From assembly GCA_964510855.1 (NCBI GenBank), contig CAZEDB010000044.1, forward strand, positions 1 to 5,713: a DNA stretch of 5,713 nucleotides. Reading direction: 5' to 3'. Below the pieces are notes generated by a model. That model was not told the DNA's origin. It did not search any database and saw only the letters and a program-made list of their open reading frames with translations. A program made the position numbers and the translations under genes. Source of the DNA: UBA8828 sp964510855 (lineage in GTDB: Bacteria > Verrucomicrobiota > Verrucomicrobiia > Opitutales > UBA953). Below are positions 1 to 5,713 of the stretch, piece after piece. The number at the start of each line of letters is the position of its first letter. Position 1 is the first letter of the stretch.

Positions 1-879
1 GTTGTGCCAAATTCGATCCACCACCAAGGCGAGCAAGCTGATGGGGAGATGAAGGAGTGAAAACAAGAAGAAGGGTCGGGCAGTAGTGTCACGCGTTACG
101 CTGTTATCAAAGCGTGCGCCAAGTACCACATACCAAGCGGTGGTAAGGATCACGATGAGCCAAGTAAGAAGATGGGCTTCTTGGTAAGCGAGAGCGGTTG
201 TAAGTGCCGCTGCGAGTAGTGCTAAGAAGGCGGACGATTGGCGTGCGGCTGATTCGCCAGTGGGGTCTTCCACGGTAGCGACTTTAAATCCTCCGCGTTT
301 GTAGTCGTCGCGCCAAAGTACGGCCAAGGCCATGAAGTGGGGAACTTGCCAGGCAAAGAGGGCGCAAAATCCTAGCCATGCCGAAGGCGTGGGTAATCCG
401 TCGGGCGCGCGGCCCGCGGCACCAATCAGAATGGGGAGTGCGCCTGGAAGTGAGCCAACGACGGTACACCAGCCGGTGCGGGATTTAAGCGGCGTGTAGA
501 GTAAGAGGTAGGTGGCGGCGGTCAGGGCGGTAAGTCCGGCGGCGATAAGGTTGGCACCGAGAGCTACTAAAAAAATTCCGCCAATGAGTAAGAGTGAGCC
601 AAAAATAAAAGCGGCCCGCGGGGTGAGTTGTCCAGTAGGCAGGGGACGCGTTTCAGTGCGCCGCATTTGAGCATCGGGCCGTCGCTCCATGAATTGATTC
701 AGTGCACCGCAAGCGCCTGCAGCCATGCCCGTACCGATGGCAAGGGCGGCCAGCGAACTAACCGACCAAGCAACCTTAGGGTCGCCGAGAAAAAAACCTG
801 CGACCGCAGTGAGCGTCGCTAAGAGTGAAAGCCGTGGCTTGGTGAGTTCGCGGTAGGCGCCCGCCACTGAAGCAGTCAT
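1..879 (-). CDS. cyoE: Protoheme IX farnesyltransferase (heme O synthase), C-terminus cut by window edge
   Basis: This integral membrane UbiA-family prenyltransferase transfers farnesyl from farnesyl diphosphate to heme B, giving heme O. The frame read on the minus strand from ATG at 879-877 stays open for 293 codons to base 1. The family is about 300 residues, so only a few C-terminal residues should be missing. The first Asp-rich motif region is seen as GALNQFMERRPDAQMRRT (residues 58-75), followed by RPLPTG. Further family signatures are YTPLKSRT (128-135) and WQVPHFMALAVLWRDDY (177-193), the second aspartate motif. The rest is a series of hydrophobic helices, consistent with about nine membrane segments. 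The start ATG overlaps the ctaA stop as ATGA, and no Shine-Dalgarno is visible, so translation is probably coupled to ctaA. CtaA uses this enzyme's product, heme O. The alternative name is ctaB. Function is near certain. Confidence 0.96.
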   Translation of the reverse strand, partial: MTASVAGAYRELTKPRLSLLATLTAVAGFFLGDPKVAWSVSSLAALAIGTGMAAGACGALNQFMERRPDAQMRRTETRPLPTGQLTPRAAFIFGSLLLIGGIFLVALGANLIAAGLTALTAATYLLLYTPLKSRTGWCTVVGSLPGALPILIGAAGRAPDGLPTPSAWLGFCALFAWQVPHFMALAVLWRDDYKRGGFKVATVEDPTGESAARQSSAFLALLAAALTTALAYQEAHLLTWLIVILTTAWYVVLGARFDNSVTRDTTARPFFLFSLLHLPISLLALVVDRIWHN

Positions 880-1811
880 GAGGTACGCGCGCGGGCAGCA
901 CGAAGTAGGAGCAAGGCGAGTGAGCAGGTACTGCAGAAGAGGACGGCCCCTATAATGACGTGTAGCGTGCGCGGGTGCGGATTTTGTGGGAGTCCGAGCG
1001 CAAGGATGCCGAGCGTGATTTGCAAAACCAAGGCACTGATGATGGTGACAATTAAAGCGCGGGGTGCGCCCGAGCGTGAACCCGACACCGCCAAGGCAAT
1101 AACACCCGCGGCGGCAAGTAAGGCGCCCGCGCGGTGCAAGAAGTTGACCGACCAGATCCAGCCTTCACCTACCGCTGGAATAAAGACATCGCCTCCGCTC
1201 GTCCAGAGCGTGACTCGGTTTTGTCTCATCACCGCGGCAGCAACCATGACAGCAAGCAAGAGGAGCGGGGCGAGACGTGCAAGGAATTGTGCCCAAGGGC
1301 TAGGTCTTAGGGCGTCTTGGTGCCAAACCCGGGTGTGGACTAAAAGCAGGCACGCTAGAGTAGCGACGGTGAGCTGCGCCATGACGGCGTGGGCAATGCC
1401 GAAGCCAATGCCCCCTAGGTTGGTTGCGGCTCCGGTATTAAGTTGATCGAGTACCACGCGCAGCCCGCCTAAGCCCGCTTGAAGAACAATCAGGCCTACG
1501 AGGCCGTAAGCGAGGAGGCGGACGCCACGACGGGGTTCGCGTAATAAATGCAACACCGCAATGCCGAGTGCGATGATACCTAGTTTAAAAGCGGCAAGCC
1601 GATGCGAATGCTCGGCGAACATATCTAAGTTGGTTAACCACCCGGGCGGATTGATAGAGCCGTTGGAAAGAGGCCAATCGAGAAAGGCCATGCCGGCGCC
1701 GATGGTGGTGGTGAAACCGCCGGCTTGAAAAACTACTGCTGCCCAGACGAGTGCAAAAACGCAAACACCGCCCAGCACGCGATCAGGTTCGCTGGTGTTG
1801 TTAGTAGTCAT
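876..1811 (-). CDS. ctaA: Heme A synthase (CtaA/COX15 family)
   Basis: This membrane enzyme oxidises the C8 methyl group of heme O to a formyl group, giving heme A for aa3-type oxidases. The 311-residue protein has the usual length and about eight hydrophobic segments (roughly 12-34, 73-90, 97-117, 136-160, 176-196, 221-243, 250-272, 281-303). The EXXHR motif is E67-H-S-H70-R71. Further candidate heme-ligand histidines are H141 (IAHAVMAQ), H226 (NFLHRAGAL) and H284 (LHVIIGA). This is one His per expected helix, with spacing close to that of Bacillus CtaA. The first external loop (GMAFLDWPLSNGSINPPGW, 40-58) has no cysteine, so the disulfide known from Bacillus CtaA is absent there. No in-frame start lies between the preceding stop and this ATG, so the start is well fixed, although no Shine-Dalgarno is visible. 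It lies 46 nt after the peptidase-like gene and overlaps cyoE by 4 nt. Confidence 0.95.
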   Translation of the reverse strand: MTTNNTSEPDRVLGGVCVFALVWAAVVFQAGGFTTTIGAGMAFLDWPLSNGSINPPGWLTNLDMFAEHSHRLAAFKLGIIALGIAVLHLLREPRRGVRLLAYGLVGLIVLQAGLGGLRVVLDQLNTGAATNLGGIGFGIAHAVMAQLTVATLACLLLVHTRVWHQDALRPSPWAQFLARLAPLLLLAVMVAAAVMRQNRVTLWTSGGDVFIPAVGEGWIWSVNFLHRAGALLAAAGVIALAVSGSRSGAPRALIVTIISALVLQITLGILALGLPQNPHPRTLHVIIGAVLFCSTCSLALLLLRAARARTS

Positions 1812-1822
1812 GGCATGGATTG

Positions 1823-1842
1823 GAGGCGGAACCTGAGGCGGA
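1823..1842. repeat. Two 8-bp direct repeats (GAGGCGGA) upstream of ctaA
   Basis: GAGGCGGA occurs at 1823-1830 and again at 1835-1842 on the plus strand, 12 bp apart. Both lie in the 46-nt gap between the peptidase-like gene and ctaA, the only gap of any size inside the block. A regulator site or a remnant of local duplication is possible, but repeats this short can occur by chance. No hairpin terminator was seen in the gap. Confidence 0.3.
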
Positions 1843-1857
1843 GCAAGCCGTTGCCGA

Positions 1858-3315
1858 TTAAGGTTGGGTGGTTACCCGCACCCGAACGTCACGCTCGCCT
1901 GCAGACGGGCGGGGTTGACGGAGTAAAATCAGGTTATCAGCGACCAAGGTGGAATCGGGGCCTGCAGCTAATTGAGGGTTGTTTAAGCGTCGGGTGGGGA
2001 AGTAAGCGAGGTCGGGTGCCCCTTTGCTTGCCTCAGCATCTGAGCTGAAAGTCAGCGTTAAGGTCACACCTTGATGGTCCTCTTGGCCAGTTAACTTCCA
2101 ACCCGTTGGGCTGCTCGGATTAAGCCGGGCGTCGAAGGCGGGGTCGCCGTAAAAAGCCACGGTTTCACGGTCCCAAAGTAATCCTACTAGTTGTCGAAAG
2201 CGCTCTTGGGCTGCCTTGGAGTTCGGCTCAAGGCCCGCAAGGGCTTCGGTGGCTAAGGGAGTTTTAAGGATGCGCCGAAACGCTGGCTCGGGCATGGGGT
2301 TCCCGGTATTGGGAAGGTTGAGATCAAAATTCGCCGCGCTGGGGGCAAGTTTGAGGAGGTCGTATTCCATGCGCGCCTGATTAATAAAAAACGCGTCGGT
2401 TAAATTATAGGTTCCGGGTTGGACCTGCCAGGTGCCTAAAACATCCCACCCACCGCGACCAAACCATGTCACCACCGTGTAGCCGATAAGTTGGCGCACC
2501 CCAAGTCGGCCCATCATGGCGCACACCATCGACTCTGGGCCATCGACGTGACCGACCAAGCAGTTGCCAATCGGCAGAAAAATTTTGGGAGCAACGTCGT
2601 CTGCTAAAGGGTCACCCACGGTCGGCCCATCTTGTTTACTCAAGGGAACCAGCGTGCCGTCGCGTACTTGTAAGAAGCCAGTACCGAAAGGGGTTTCGAA
2701 GCCGTGTTCAAATCCGTGAGAGGCCGAAACTAAGAGGTCCGGACGGTGCGTGCGGAAATAGTCGGCCCACATCGCAGCCGCAGGTCGGGGTAATGTTGCG
2801 TGACCCGTCTCGTCGCCCGGACCTCGTTTTTCATGCCAGCGCCCTTTGCTTCCATCGGAAAAAATTAAGCCGCGTTCAAAATGCGATAAATCAATTCCGG
2901 TAGTCGATAAAGCTACCCGGGGGCGGACAGTGGTGGGGCCGGTTAATTGGCGTTGAGCGGAAGCTGCATCTCGCCCCGTGATGATGCCCCAGCGATAGTC
3001 GGGCCAAGGATCGCGGTCGAGTTGTCGTGCAATGCGATGGCAATGCGTAACAAAATTTCTTCCGGCTTCGGCAGGCGTAGCGACCCAAGCAACAAAACGC
3101 GGCTGAAGTTTAGTCAGAGGCTCGCGTGCTTCAAGCGGGCTATCTTTCCAGGTCACAACTACCGCATGGGGGTGACGGGCTTGCAGACCCGCTACCACTT
3201 GTTTCCAGCCGATGTCCGTACTCGTGCTGGCACTGACCACAATGGCATAACCGTTGTCGGTCGCGGCGTTGAGGGGCATGAGCCCGAGGAGTAAACTTAG
3301 CCCGAGAGAGCGCAT
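1858..3315 (-). CDS. Exported clan CD (gingipain/C25-like) cysteine peptidase-like protein
   Basis: No named gene was recognised. The 485-residue protein begins with a likely signal peptide (MRSLGLSLLLGLMPLNAA, 1-18), so it should act outside the cytoplasm. The middle carries a pattern typical of clan CD cysteine peptidases (caspases, gingipains). A hydrophobic strand ends in His-Gly (LLVSASHG, H200-G201), and a second strand ends in Cys (KIFLPIGNCLVG, C252) about 50 residues later. Later, VAFYGDPAFDARL (386-398) resembles the GDP-containing motif often found near the end of C25 catalytic domains. Residues from about 405 to 485 look beta-rich (GVTLTLTF, DVRVRVTT), perhaps an Ig-like domain such as follows the gingipain catalytic unit. 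The N-terminal part (GYAIVVSAST, HAVVVTW, WGIITG) looks like an alpha/beta fold. ATG lies 5 nt after the sufE stop with no clear Shine-Dalgarno, so coupling is likely. That it is a real exported gene is nearly sure. Peptidase fold is a motif-based inference, and activity and substrate are unknown. Confidence 0.8.
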   Translation of the reverse strand: MRSLGLSLLLGLMPLNAATDNGYAIVVSASTSTDIGWKQVVAGLQARHPHAVVVTWKDSPLEAREPLTKLQPRFVAWVATPAEAGRNFVTHCHRIARQLDRDPWPDYRWGIITGRDAASAQRQLTGPTTVRPRVALSTTGIDLSHFERGLIFSDGSKGRWHEKRGPGDETGHATLPRPAAAMWADYFRTHRPDLLVSASHGFEHGFETPFGTGFLQVRDGTLVPLSKQDGPTVGDPLADDVAPKIFLPIGNCLVGHVDGPESMVCAMMGRLGVRQLIGYTVVTWFGRGGWDVLGTWQVQPGTYNLTDAFFINQARMEYDLLKLAPSAANFDLNLPNTGNPMPEPAFRRILKTPLATEALAGLEPNSKAAQERFRQLVGLLWDRETVAFYGDPAFDARLNPSSPTGWKLTGQEDHQGVTLTLTFSSDAEASKGAPDLAYFPTRRLNNPQLAAGPDSTLVADNLILLRQPRPSAGERDVRVRVTTQP

Positions 3316-3320
3316 GGTCG

Positions 3321-3743
3321 TTAGCTTAGGTCGCCGCTGGCGCGCCGGCCAAAGGAGCGAATGCGAGCCACGAGATTGGAGAGTCCATTGCGCCGATTCG
3401 GTGAGAGATGTTGGGTCACGCCGACGGTAGCAAGAAACTCGGCGTCGGTGGCCGCAACTTCGGCAGGGGTTGCACCCTCGTAAAGTTCACAGACTAAGGT
3501 GGCGATGCCTTTGGTAATGACGGAGTCGGCATCGCAACGAAAATGACAGTGCCCATTAACTAACGTGGGCAAGAGCCAGAGATTGGAGGTGCAACCTGGA
3601 ATGAGGAGCTCATCGACGCGTTCATGCGGCGCAAGTCCGGGCGCATCTTTTGCCCGATCGATGATATACTGAAAACGTTCGTGCGCATCCGCAAAGGGCT
3701 CAAGTTCGGCGACCAGTGCCGCGCGTTTTTCAATCAGCGTCAT
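3321..3743 (-). CDS. sufE: SufE family sulfur-acceptor protein for Fe-S cluster assembly
   Basis: SufE accepts persulfide sulfur from the cysteine desulfurase SufS and passes it to the SufBCD scaffold in the cytoplasm. Starting at ATG 3743-3741 gives 140 residues, the usual family length. It places the acceptor cysteine at C51 in ELLIPGCTSNLW, the same number as in E. coli SufE. Other family features are ADSVITKG (72-79), LVCELYEG (83-90), ATPAEV (91-96) and LSPNRRNGL (113-121). The frame stays open upstream to an ATG at 3839. That longer form would overlap the TPR gene by 89 nt and add a low-complexity Ser/Pro-rich stretch unlike SufE, so the shorter start, 7 nt after the TPR stop, is preferred. 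No strong Shine-Dalgarno is visible before it. No sufS, sufB, sufC or sufD is in the window, so its partner must be encoded elsewhere. Confidence 0.94.
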   Translation of the reverse strand: MTLIEKRAALVAELEPFADAHERFQYIIDRAKDAPGLAPHERVDELLIPGCTSNLWLLPTLVNGHCHFRCDADSVITKGIATLVCELYEGATPAEVAATDAEFLATVGVTQHLSPNRRNGLSNLVARIRSFGRRASGDLS

Positions 3744-3750
3744 AGGCCCA

Positions 3751-5577
3751 TCAGCGCCCGAGGAAGGCTTCCCTGTCAAGGTCGGGGCGGATGAGGGGCT
3801 CGAGGGCAGCTTCGAGTCGGCGCCGTTGACTAGCTTCAAGTTTTGCTTCGCTCCGTACCCAAGCTAAAAGATCGCTCCAGATAGTGGGAATGGGTCGACG
3901 ACCTGCGAGTAAGCGTTCGGCTTCATCGACTAAGGCGGTGCGTGTACCGCGAGCTTCGCCTTGCCCGGCAAGAATTCGTGCAGCGACCCAATCGGCGCGC
4001 AGTTGAGTGTGCCAAGGGTGTGCGGCTACGCCGATACTAAGTATCCGTGCAGCGGGCTCGGGTGCACCGCCGGCCATTAAGTGGCTCGCCACCGAGCGGA
4101 AGGCTTCAGGTCCAGGTTCTTCGCTGATGAAGGTAGCAAAATGTTTTTCCGCAATCGAGGTGTCGGCTTTCTTGCCAGGCTCATCGGCTTTAGGCCGTAA
4201 GGTGTAGGCAATGCCGAGTAAGGCTTGGACCATGGCTTGATTGGAGCGGAAATGACCCGGCCGGGCTTGGTTAACTGCAAAGTAAGTGCGAAGAGCGAGT
4301 TCAGGTTGACCGGCACGAATCAGCGATTCGAGATGCAGGGCAGAAAATGTTGCGGTATCAAAACCGCGAGCAATCGCAAGGTTGGCGAGATTTTCGCACA
4401 AGCCAACCGCTCCGCGTTGGGAACCAAAATTTGCCAAAGCGAGCAACACGGCATCATTATCCGCAAAGCGCTGCAGCAAGGCTTGTAATTCGCGATCGGC
4501 CTCATCGTTCATCCCCAGTTTGGTTAAAACGGCCAAGCGTTGGACGCGCAGAAATCCATTTTGAGCGTCGAGTGAAATTCGGTCATCGATAATGGAGAGC
4601 GCTTGGCGAGGTTGCTTGCTGACCATTAAGAGTCGTCCGTGCTGGGCTAAGAGAGCATCGCGTTCGGCGCCTTTGAAATCGGAGGCTCGATTGTCGAGCA
4701 CGCTCAGCGCCTGTTGAACTTTGCCACCGTCAAAGTAAGCTAGCGCCAATAGAAGCACGCCGCTGATGGAGCGGTCGAGTTGATGGGTCTCGATGAGGGC
4801 TACCGCTTCAGGGTACTTACCGGTCCAATAGAGTGAGGTTGCTAATTGAAAAGCCGCCATATTGCGGGTTTCTTGGTCTAAATCATTGCTGGATAGTATT
4901 TTACGGAAAATTTCTACTACTTCAGGGTCCCGGTGCCGGGTTTGTAGGAGCTGAGCGAGGCGTTCGAGGACAGCACGGTCGGCGTTATCGAGCGCGCCTT
5001 CAGTTCTTAAATTGTTCTTAAGCAGTGAGATAGCATCTTCCGTCTTGCCTAGACGCCGGTGTAAAAGGTCGGCATAAAAGAGGCGCACTCGGGGATTGGT
5101 GGGGTTGCAACGCATGGCCAGCTGCGCCGCTTGGACAGCAGTGGGGAGATCGCCGTCATCGAGTTGTTTTTTGCCTATCTCCATGAAATAAGCGGCAAGT
5201 GAGGCTAAGTGGCGTTGGCGCAGGGCTGCGGCCGCTTCGGGATTATCTTGGATAGCGCGAATCGTAAGGCGGACGGCTGAGCGCAGGACGGGGTCGTCCA
5301 CCAACTCGGCCCGGGTGGAAATGCTAGCGAGATAAGCTAAGGTGGCCTCTTTGCCCTGGGTTACGGGCATACCCATCAGCAATACCGCCTCGGGGTCTAA
5401 ATTGTTACCCCGGGGCGTAGGGGCCTGCTTGGTGGCTGTGGGGGCAGGGCTTTCGGCAGGGGGGGGAGTTTGCGCCAGCAAGCAGGGGAGGGTGAAAAGA
5501 CCCATCAAGATGAGGGTGCGAGCAGGGCGACGCATAGAGCCTATCTTACTAGGGAGAAGGGCTGGTTTTGTCGCCAT
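3751..5577 (-). CDS. Exported tetratricopeptide-repeat protein
   Basis: This 608-residue protein has no recognised named homologue. A signal peptide is evident: RRPAR (16-20), a hydrophobic core (TLILMGLFTLPCLLA, 21-35) and likely cleavage after A35. A Pro/Ala/Thr-rich linker follows (36-56). The cysteine in LPCLL is preceded by proline and does not make a good lipobox. Most of the remainder is helical with TPR-like repeats, for example around 128-162 (GDLPTAVQAAQLAMRCNPTN), 164-190 (LGKTEDAISLL), 241-265 (WTGKYPEAVALIE), 274-297 (FDGGKVQQALSVLD), 308-340 and 343-370 (GMNDEADRELQALL). TPRs usually scaffold protein complexes; the partner is unknown. Two starts are possible. The ATG at 5577 has GGAG 11 nt upstream. 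The ATG at 5535 (M15) gives a more compact signal peptide but has only a weak ribosome site. It is the first gene of the minus-strand block. Confidence 0.88.
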   Translation of the reverse strand: MATKPALLPSKIGSMRRPARTLILMGLFTLPCLLAQTPPPAESPAPTATKQAPTPRGNNLDPEAVLLMGMPVTQGKEATLAYLASISTRAELVDDPVLRSAVRLTIRAIQDNPEAAAALRQRHLASLAAYFMEIGKKQLDDGDLPTAVQAAQLAMRCNPTNPRVRLFYADLLHRRLGKTEDAISLLKNNLRTEGALDNADRAVLERLAQLLQTRHRDPEVVEIFRKILSSNDLDQETRNMAAFQLATSLYWTGKYPEAVALIETHQLDRSISGVLLLALAYFDGGKVQQALSVLDNRASDFKGAERDALLAQHGRLLMVSKQPRQALSIIDDRISLDAQNGFLRVQRLAVLTKLGMNDEADRELQALLQRFADNDAVLLALANFGSQRGAVGLCENLANLAIARGFDTATFSALHLESLIRAGQPELALRTYFAVNQARPGHFRSNQAMVQALLGIAYTLRPKADEPGKKADTSIAEKHFATFISEEPGPEAFRSVASHLMAGGAPEPAARILSIGVAAHPWHTQLRADWVAARILAGQGEARGTRTALVDEAERLLAGRRPIPTIWSDLLAWVRSEAKLEASQRRRLEAALEPLIRPDLDREAFLGR

Positions 5578-5588
5578 TAAAACGCCTG

Positions 5589-5592
5589 CTCC
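5589..5592 (-). promoter_or_regulatory. Candidate ribosome binding site for the TPR gene
   Basis: On the minus strand GGAG lies 11 nt before the ATG at 5577. It is the only Shine-Dalgarno-like sequence close to either possible start and so favours the longer form. The spacing is a little long and the motif short, so support is modest. Confidence 0.35.
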
Positions 5593-5600
5593 GGAGGGGT

Positions 5601-5630
5601 CTTTTACCCAGTTTCTTACAAAAGTGTTAA
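5601..5630 (-). promoter_or_regulatory. Candidate sigma-70-like promoter for the minus-strand block
   Basis: Read on the minus strand, TTAACA (5630-5625, five of six matches to the -35 consensus) is followed after 18 nt by TAAAAG (5606-5601, four of six matches to the -10 consensus). Transcription would begin near 5594, leaving a short leader before the ATG at 5577. Its position in the divergent intergenic region is right for a promoter of the five-gene block. The -10 match is weak and AT-rich stretches give such hits by chance. Confidence 0.27.
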
Positions 5631-5652
5631 AAGCCCCGCATTTTCATCTTTC

Positions 5653-5660
5653 AGGAGGGG
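5653..5660 (+). promoter_or_regulatory. Shine-Dalgarno sequence of the plus-strand gene at 5672
   Basis: AGGAGGGG contains a full AGGAGG core and ends 11 nt before the ATG at 5672. The spacing is slightly long but the match is the strongest in the window, and it decides the start of the divergent gene over an in-frame upstream GTG at 5624. An identical GGAGGGGT also occurs at 5593-5600 with no start codon nearby. Confidence 0.6.
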
Positions 5661-5671
5661 TTGCGAGTCCT

Positions 5672-5713
5672 ATGACACAACGCACTTTTCCACGCAAAAT
5701 CGGTACCTCATCC
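5672..5713 (+). CDS. Start of an unidentified divergent gene (first 14 codons)
   Basis: ATG at 5672 opens a frame that runs to the right edge, reading MTQRTFPRKIGTSS. The strong AGGAGGGG upstream supports real translation. The visible residues are basic and hydrophilic and do not look like a signal peptide, which suggests a cytoplasmic protein, but 14 residues are too few to name a family. The frame is also open upstream, with a GTG at 5624, but that start has a poorer ribosome site. The gene is transcribed away from the TPR gene, with 94 bp between the two start codons. Confidence 0.6.
   Translation, partial: MTQRTFPRKIGTSS

Larger units (their letters stand above)
1..5577 (-). other. Probable five-gene operon: TPR - sufE - peptidase-like - ctaA - cyoE
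   Basis: All five genes lie on the minus strand with gaps of 7, 5 and 46 nt and a final 4-nt overlap. No terminator-like hairpin was seen between them. Co-transcription from the 5578-5671 region is the simplest reading. The 46-nt gap before ctaA is the only place where an internal promoter could readily sit outside coding sequence. The block may continue past the left edge, where oxidase-related genes often follow heme A genes. Confidence 0.7.

Noticed and set aside
284..469. 61-codon minus-strand open frame
   Set aside because: It is in a different frame of the same strand as cyoE. The cyoE frame carries the WQVPHF and RDDY motifs across this region.
628..822. 64-codon plus-strand open frame
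   Set aside because: It lies antisense to the conserved heme O synthase frame and has no domain-like sequence.
955..1446. 163-codon plus-strand open frame
   Set aside because: It is antisense to ctaA, whose motifs are unmistakable. The translation has no family-like features and reflects the codon bias of the real gene.
1812..1857. Possible terminator between the peptidase-like gene and ctaA
   Set aside because: No stable inverted repeat followed by a T-run on the minus strand was found.
1725..2048. 107-codon plus-strand open frame spanning the ctaA/peptidase-like junction
   Set aside because: It is antisense to the ends of two well-supported genes and has no convincing ribosome site or protein features.
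2947..3294. 115-codon plus-strand open frame
   Set aside because: It is antisense to the N-terminal part of the peptidase-like gene and shows no recognisable motif.
4077..4592. Several overlapping frames of 60-87 codons on both strands
   Set aside because: All lie inside the TPR gene, whose frame is continuous with repeats across the whole region.
5624..5671. Upstream GTG start for the divergent plus-strand gene
   Set aside because: It is in frame, but the ATG at 5672 has a much better Shine-Dalgarno and a more usual start codon.

Overview
The window looks like chromosomal DNA of an aerobic bacterium that makes heme A. The best guess is Verrucomicrobiota, possibly Opitutales. That guess rests on the general feel of the protein sequences (the CtaA first loop, the secreted TPR protein, the peptidase-like protein) and not on a marker gene, so treat it as tentative. 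GC content is moderately high by eye. No rRNA, tRNA, CRISPR array, insertion sequence or phage gene was seen.

Nearly the whole window (1-5577) is one tightly packed minus-strand gene block, transcribed from right to left. In order of transcription it holds: an exported tetratricopeptide-repeat protein (5577-3751); a SufE-type sulfur-transfer protein (3743-3321); an exported protein with the His-Gly / Cys signature of clan CD cysteine peptidases, resembling the gingipain (C25) group (3315-1858); heme A synthase CtaA (1811-876); and heme O synthase CyoE/CtaB (879 to beyond the left edge). Gaps are 7, 5 and 46 nt, and the last pair overlaps by 4 nt, so an operon is likely. The cyoE gene is open at the left edge. 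It was read by translating the minus strand and covers 293 codons, nearly a full-length protein.

On the right, 5578-5671 is a short divergent intergenic region. It carries candidate signals for the minus-strand block and a clear Shine-Dalgarno sequence for a plus-strand gene, of which only the first 14 codons (5672-5713) are visible.

Functionally, CyoE turns heme B into heme O and CtaA turns heme O into heme A, the cofactor of aa3-type cytochrome oxidases. SufE supplies sulfur for Fe-S cluster assembly. The block therefore joins two cofactor pathways with two exported proteins of unknown role. The most interesting item is the peptidase-like protein: its family assignment comes from motif reading only, and its link to oxidase maturation is a guess from location.
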